Positions 61,618 through 64,000 of a stretch of DNA of 64,000 bases are shown piece by piece. Below the pieces are notes generated by a model, which was given only the letters and a program-made list of their open reading frames with translations, searched no databases and had not been told where the DNA came from. A program made the translations under genes and the position numbers. The number at the start of each line of letters is the position of its first letter. The first letter of the stretch is position 1. The DNA lies in the NCBI RefSeq assembly GCF_002291145.1, contig NZ_NTGE01000073.1, positions 37,760 through 101,759 on the forward strand. The letters are read 5' to 3'. The stretch is from Streptomyces sp. SA15. GTDB taxonomy: Bacteria; Actinomycetota; Actinomycetes; Streptomycetales; Streptomycetaceae.

Positions 61618-62948
61618 TTCAACAGGTCCTGGTCCTTGAGGTCGCCGGCGAGGGTGTCGTTGAGCTCCTTCAGCTGCGAGCGGACGTCACTGCCGCAGTA
61701 CGTGAAGATCGCGTTGAGGGCTTCGGCGGTGTCCTGCTTGATGGGGGCGAAGTTCGGCGCGTTCGGGAACTGCTGGGACGCGTCCTCGTACGCCTTCTGT
61801 ACGACGCTCCAGCGGGCGTCGTCGCGTACCTTCGCCGCGTCGAGCGTGGCGTTGACGGGGATGCGGACCACGGGCTGGTGCTCGCCGGTCATGGCCATCC
61901 GCTGGCCCTCGGGGGAGATCAGGAACGCGGCGAGCGCCCGCTCCTGCTTGTCCTTGCCGGTCTTGGCGCCGAAGTAGATGTTCTCGCCGTCGGCCAGCAC
62001 ATCGGAGCCGGCCGGTCCGGCGGGGGCGGGCACGACGCCCAGCTTGTCCTCGCCGAGCGCCTTGGTGAACGTGCTGATGTTGTAGGGGCCGGTGAGGTAC
62101 ATGCCGGCGTTGCCGTCCTGGAAGTTGGTGGCGTTCGCGGTGATGGCCGTCAGTGCGCCCGGCTGGACGATGTTCTTGGGGCCGCAGAAGAGGTTGTCCT
62201 TCATCCACGTGACGGTCCGGACGGCGGCTGCCGAGCCCATCGCGGGGCGGTAGCGGCCGTTGCCGTCCGGCTCGATGATCTTCGCGCCGCCCTGCCACAG
62301 GAAGCTGGCGCCCCACCATGCGGTGTATCCGTTCTGGGCGCTGCCGGGGGCGACCATGCCGTAGGTGTCGGCCTTGCCGTCGCCGTCCGGGTCCTCGGTG
62401 GCGAAGGCCTTGGCGACGTCGAGCATCTCCTGCCAGGTCGTGGGTGCTTCGAGGCCCAGCTTTTTCAGCCAGTCCTTGCGGATCATCAGGGTCATCGCCT
62501 GGCGGGAGTACGGGATCCCGTAGTGCTTGCCGTCGATGCCCACCGTGGACGACCAGGTCTTGGCGGTGATCTGGTCGTGGCCCGCGATGGAGTCCGGGGC
62601 GATGGGCTTGAGCAGGCCCTGGGACTGGTAGCTGCCCATGAGAGCGGTGTCGTTGATCATGACGTCGGGCAGGTCCTTGATGGACGCCCGGCTCTGGAGC
62701 TGCTGGTCGAAGTTCATGACCGGCTGGTAGTCGATCTTGATGCCGGTCTTCTTGGTGAAGGCGGCGAAGACAGGTTTGTAGGTGGCGGCGGAGTCCGGAT
62801 CGCTCCGGGTCCACACCTCCAGGGTGTTCGGGTCACCGGAGCCGGCGCTGTCGGAACCGGAGCCACAGGCGGCCGTTCCGAACATCAACCCCGCGACGGT
62901 GACCGCGGCAGCCAGGCGGCGACGTCGTCGGCGATCGCCCATGGGCAC
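61614..62948 (-). CDS. extracellular carbohydrate-binding lipoprotein
   Basis: The 444-residue precursor has a basic start (MGDRRRRRRLAAAVTVAGLM) and lipobox TAAC. It is a family-1 solute-binding protein: LEVWTRSDPDSAATYKPVFAAFTKKTGIKIDY, DVMINDTAL and GIPYSRQAMTLMIRKDWLKKLG. It is the first gene of the glucarate operon and probably binds aldarates or sugar acids. ATG 62942 is an alternative start. A palindromic operator lies 17-39 bases upstream. Confidence 0.9.
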   Translation of the reverse strand: MPMGDRRRRRRLAAAVTVAGLMFGTAACGSGSDSAGSGDPNTLEVWTRSDPDSAATYKPVFAAFTKKTGIKIDYQPVMNFDQQLQSRASIKDLPDVMINDTALMGSYQSQGLLKPIAPDSIAGHDQITAKTWSSTVGIDGKHYGIPYSRQAMTLMIRKDWLKKLGLEAPTTWQEMLDVAKAFATEDPDGDGKADTYGMVAPGSAQNGYTAWWGASFLWQGGAKIIEPDGNGRYRPAMGSAAAVRTVTWMKDNLFCGPKNIVQPGALTAITANATNFQDGNAGMYLTGPYNISTFTKALGEDKLGVVPAPAGPAGSDVLADGENIYFGAKTGKDKQERALAAFLISPEGQRMAMTGEHQPVVRIPVNATLDAAKVRDDARWSVVQKAYEDASQQFPNAPNFAPIKQDTAEALNAIFTYCGSDVRSQLKELNDTLAGDLKDQDLLK

Positions 62949-62964
62949 TCTCCGTTGCGTTCAT

Positions 62965-62987
62965 ATTCGTGAACTTGCTTCACGAAT
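62965..62987. promoter_or_regulatory. palindromic operator of the glucarate operon
   Basis: ATTCGTGAA (62965-62973) and TTCACGAAT (62979-62987) form a perfect inverted repeat with a five-base spacer, just upstream of the binding-protein gene. Such sites fit IclR- or GntR-type regulators of sugar-acid pathways. No regulator gene is adjacent in the window. Confidence 0.75.
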
Positions 62988-63144
62988 CTAAATGATCGCC
63001 CAAGCTACGAATCGTTTCGGCCGCATGTCAATACATGGCTGGAACCTTTCACCGGCGTTACACAACCGCCCGCGCGGCCCGTTCTCCGGCGAAACACCGT
63101 TGTCGTGCGCGGCCCGGCGGCCTACCGTCGCGGGCGTGCTTCCT

Positions 63145-63657
63145 ATGGGCGAGACAGGCGATGACGACGAGGCATGGGACGCGGTCGTCCCGGACGAGAC
63201 GGTGATCCGGGCCGGTGCGCAGGACCTCTGCGCACGGCTCGGACTGGCCGGCGCACCGCTGAGCCGCTTCCCCGACGGGTCGCAGCCGGTCTACGCGGTG
63301 GGCGACGAGCTCGTCCTCGAGCTGTTCCCCTCGGCGGCCGCCCAGGACGGCGTGGCTGAGGGCCGGGTGCTGTCCCACCTCCACGGGCTGTTGCCCGTCC
63401 CCACGCCCAAGGTGCACGACTTCGGCGCGTACGAGAACGGCTGGCAGTACATGCTGATGTCCCGGCTCCCCGGCGAGAACCTCGCCCCTGCCTGGGACCG
63501 CATGGCACGGTACGGCCACGCCTTCGAGCCGGCCGGGCTGCTCGCGTACACACTGCTGCACGTGTACAGCAACCTGCCCTGGTACTTGCGGGAACTGGCG
63601 GGACCCGCCGACGGAACACTGCCCGCGCTCGCCGAGGCATGGTTCGCAGCAGCATGA
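63145..63657 (+). pseudogene. aminoglycoside-phosphotransferase-like gene with internal deletion
   Basis: From ATG 63145 the 170-residue product has the N-terminal lobe of an APH/kinase-like protein (FPDGSQPVYAVGDELVLELFP, ENGWQYMLMSRLPGENLAPAWDRM). It then jumps directly to what looks like the C-terminal end (ARYGHAFEPAGLLAYTLLHVYSNLPWYLRELA). The catalytic HGDxxxxN loop and the DxD metal site are missing, so about 130 residues seem to have been deleted in frame. Its stop overlaps the next gene's ATG. Confidence 0.72.
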
Positions 63658-64000
63658 CGCCACAGGACGACGAAGGACCCGGCGCCACCGCGGAACGCCT
63701 CACCGGACGCCCCGTGACGGGAGAGCGCACGCTGTCCGCGACGCTCGCCGAAGTCACCCTCGACGGCGGGCGGACGGTCATGGTCAAGCGGGGCGACGGC
63801 CCCCGCGCCGCACAGGCGGAGGCGGCCGGTCTGCGCTGGCTGGCCGACGCCGGTGCGGTCCCTGTCCCGGTCGTCCATGGCCACGACCCACACCGCCTGG
63901 TGACCGACCGGGTCCCGCAGGGGCGGCCGGACGGTACGGCGGCGCTCCGCCTCGGCCGCGACCTCGCCGCCCTGCACTCCGCCGGGGCGCCCGCGTTCGG
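63654..64000 (+). CDS. fructosamine-kinase-like protein, N-terminal part (runs off window)
   Basis: From ATG 63654 (overlapping the previous stop) the frame is open to the window end. It reads AERLTGRPVTGERTLSATLAEVTLDGGRTVMVKRG, AEAAGLRWLADAGAVPVPVV and LGRDLAALHSAGAPAFG, the usual start of the fructosamine/ketosamine-3-kinase family (nucleotide-binding Lys in VMVKRG). Members phosphorylate sugars bound to proteins, or other small substrates. The active-site half lies beyond the window. Confidence 0.8.
   Translation, partial: MTPQDDEGPGATAERLTGRPVTGERTLSATLAEVTLDGGRTVMVKRGDGPRAAQAEAAGLRWLADAGAVPVPVVHGHDPHRLVTDRVPQGRPDGTAALRLGRDLAALHSAGAPAF

Overview
The window is very GC-rich and its gene content is typical of an actinomycete, most likely Streptomyces. 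Supporting signs are many GTG starts and ATGA gene overlaps, conserved actinobacterial families (LAL regulators, HxlR, CGNR, ABATE, F420/PPOX, GH115, MltG), a blaL-blaA-blaB type beta-lactamase locus, a sugar ABC importer without its own ATPase, and a cysteine-containing leader peptide upstream of a sulfonate operon. It looks like chromosomal accessory DNA (arm-like), with many decayed genes. Layout: 0-7.5 kb holds the end of an ABC exporter, an MltG-like protein, a complete sulfonate uptake/desulfonation operon (ssuC-B-A-D plus a flavoprotein, read leftward from a 27-codon leader peptide) and a YjbQ protein. 7.5-14.5 kb is a polymorphic-toxin locus: SseB-like protein, WXG-like protein, a 1586-residue Rhs/YD-repeat toxin with a short variable C-terminus, its probable immunity gene, and a decayed gene behind it. 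14.5-17.5 kb has small proteins, a tandem pair of related lipoproteins, a short repeat array and an orphan P450 that lacks the K-helix glutamate. 17.7-32.1 kb is the most notable region. A C-terminal scrap of a VWA-like (DUF2201-type) gene lies at 17.7-18.0 kb and an N-terminal scrap of a MoxR-type ATPase at 31.9-32.1 kb, both on the minus strand. These families are normally adjacent in one operon. Between them are about 14 kb of cargo (MFS pump, flavin monooxygenase, two paralogous MBL-fold hydrolases, a third MBL enzyme, CGNR, HxlR and MarR regulators, VOC, SnoaL and PPOX proteins, a radical SAM protein) and a three-gene recombinase module (integrase-like, tyrosine integrase, DUF6262). A second, frameshifted DUF6262 relic inside the cargo is fused to the first codons of an NmrA-like gene, so the island appears to have been built in more than one step. 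32.4-33.9 kb holds a frameshifted gene that was probably first in the interrupted operon. 34-37.3 kb is an iron-siderophore importer (two permeases and a lipoprotein) behind an iron box. 37.3-40.2 kb is a class A beta-lactamase with divergent LysR (BlaA-like) and serine-reactive BlaB-like genes. 40.2-46.2 kb has a LAL regulator, a terpene synthase with an altered NSE motif and a coupled P450. 46.2-54.2 kb has a GH115 enzyme, an NlpC/P60 protein with a long low-complexity region, an extended SDR reductase, and an unusual hexapeptide-transferase/alpha-toroid fusion. 54.2-55.8 kb is a junction of two broken genes (NarL-type regulator end, FtsX-type permease). 55.9-57.5 kb is an OhrR-like MarR regulator divergent from an HSL-type esterase. 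57.5-63 kb is a complete glucarate uptake and catabolism operon with a palindromic operator. The right edge holds an internally deleted phosphotransferase and the start of a fructosamine-kinase-like gene. No rRNA, tRNA or CRISPR array was recognised.
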